This document shows, piece by piece, positions 5,949 to 6,571 of a stretch of 6,571 nt of DNA. The stretch's first letter is position 1. Each line of letters opens with the position of its first letter. The notes below the pieces were generated by a model. It did not search any database. It saw only the letters and a program-made list of their open reading frames with translations, and was not told the origin of the DNA. Made by a program: the position numbers and the translations under genes. This DNA comes from Candidatus Neomicrothrix sp. UBA7388 (GTDB lineage: Bacteria > Actinomycetota > Acidimicrobiia > Acidimicrobiales > Poriferisodalaceae). The DNA is taken from contig DKNM01000010.1 of NCBI GenBank assembly GCA_002470695.1, positions 1 to 6,571 on the forward strand, in the 5' to 3' direction.

Positions 5949-6571
5949 AACGGACCTGAGCGAAAAAGGAGCGGACGTCTTCAACGAAAAGGTCCGGTTG
6001 CTCGAAAGCCGCGAAATGGCCACCGCGCGGCATTTTTGTCCATTGCCGAATGTCTGTATAAGTACTTTCGCTCCATGATCGCACCGGAGGAATGATTTCT
6101 TCCGGAAAGCATGCAACCCCAGTGGGGACTTCTACCTGGGCCGGACGAAGTGATCTGAAGCTTTCCCAATAGAGGCGAGCTGAAGATGTTGCAGAGTTAG
6201 TTGCCCAATAGAGCATCACGTTGTCGAGCATCTCGTCGCGATGCAGAGCATCTTCAGGGCTGCCGTCGTTATCCGTCCATGCCCAAAACTTTTCAAGGAT
6301 CCAAGCAAGTTGTCCAGATGGTGAATCGGCCAGGCCATAACCAAGAGTCTGCGGTCGGGTTCCTTGTTGGGTTGAGTAGCCGGAATCCCAATCTCGGTAG
6401 TAGGCGGCGGCCTCTAAAGCGCGCTGTTCCTCGTCAGTCGGGTCTTGTCCTTTAGGGCGCTTTCCGCGCATAACCATATTTAGATGGATACCGAGACAAC
6501 TCTCGGGATGTCGCCCACCGATGGCTGTGGTAATTGCAGAGCCCCAGTCTCCGCCCTGAGCGCCGAAGCGT
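5947..6571 (-). CDS. Epoxide hydrolase, alpha/beta-hydrolase fold (partial, N-terminus outside window)
   Basis: The C-terminal 207 residues are visible. The frame is open through the right edge with no stop, so the ATG at 6477 is an internal methionine, not the start. The visible part begins RFGAQGGDWGSA, the nucleophile motif GGDWG of epoxide hydrolases, with the nucleophilic Asp encoded at 6547-6549. SSARLYWES holds a tyrosine (visible residue 134) that fits the epoxide-polarising position in the lid. PRGGHFAAFEQPD holds the catalytic His (visible residue 185); the acid may be Glu in FPEEI. The family opens epoxides to vicinal diols through an ester intermediate on Asp. Family members run to about 380-400 residues, so roughly half, including the usual N-terminal EHN region, is missing here. 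The acyl-CoA ligase follows directly, suggesting shared catabolic duty. Confidence 0.9.
   Translation of the reverse strand, partial: RFGAQGGDWGSAITTAIGGRHPESCLGIHLNMVMRGKRPKGQDPTDEEQRALEAAAYYRDWDSGYSTQQGTRPQTLGYGLADSPSGQLAWILEKFWAWTDNDGSPEDALHRDEMLDNVMLYWATNSATSSARLYWESFRSLRPAQVEVPTGVACFPEEIIPPVRSWSESTYTDIRQWTKMPRGGHFAAFEQPDLFVEDVRSFFAQVR

Noticed and set aside
5940..6116. Extension of the acyl-CoA ligase by 59 residues to an ATG at 6116
   Set aside because: The extension overlaps the well-supported epoxide hydrolase coding region in another frame, its residues do not resemble ligase N-termini, and ATG 5939 has a ribosome site and the expected MDRQLL-type beginning.
5947..6477. Epoxide hydrolase as a complete 176-residue gene starting at ATG 6477
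   Set aside because: The frame stays open to the window edge and encodes the conserved nucleophile motif GAQGGDWG upstream of that ATG, so the gene is truncated by the window rather than short.

Overview
The window is ordinary, densely packed bacterial chromosome. It holds six complete protein genes and one gene cut off at the right edge. I see no mobile element, CRISPR array or RNA gene. Base composition looks intermediate by eye. Strong GAGGAG-type ribosome sites, GTG/ATG starts, several acyl-CoA enzymes of the kind expanded in actinobacterial lipid metabolism, and an epoxide hydrolase suggest a free-living actinobacterium, perhaps an Acidimicrobiia-like lineage. This is inference from protein style, not proof.

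Layout, left to right: (1) minus strand, 12-1559, a Fes-like alpha/beta-hydrolase esterase with an N-terminal DUF6624-like segment. (2) A short divergent promoter region. (3) Plus strand, 1689-2465, a crotonase (enoyl-CoA hydratase/isomerase family) with both catalytic glutamates, followed 8 bases later by a class I SAM-dependent methyltransferase (2474-3049), probably one transcript. (4) Minus strand, 3057-3368, a small charged protein with a SHOCT-like C-terminus, ending 7 bases from the methyltransferase stop. (5) A 186-base divergent gap. (6) Plus strand, 3555-4307, a second, more diverged crotonase in which the second catalytic glutamate position is histidine. (7) Minus strand, a two-gene unit reading right to left: an epoxide hydrolase (partial, 5947-6571) and, 7 bases after its stop, a medium/long-chain acyl-CoA ligase (4311-5939).

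Functionally, the acyl-CoA ligase would activate a carboxylic acid to its CoA ester, and the crotonases would act on unsaturated or otherwise modified acyl-CoA intermediates. The epoxide hydrolase would open an epoxide to a diol. Together they suggest a catabolic neighbourhood for fatty or xenobiotic acids, but the genes lie on both strands in separate units and no specific pathway can be assigned. The most notable points are the altered active site of the second crotonase, the unusual domain combination and ambiguous start of the esterase, a 13-base palindrome over the probable -10 element of the first crotonase, and convergent gene ends with almost no space for terminators. I found no convincing evidence of a new biological system.
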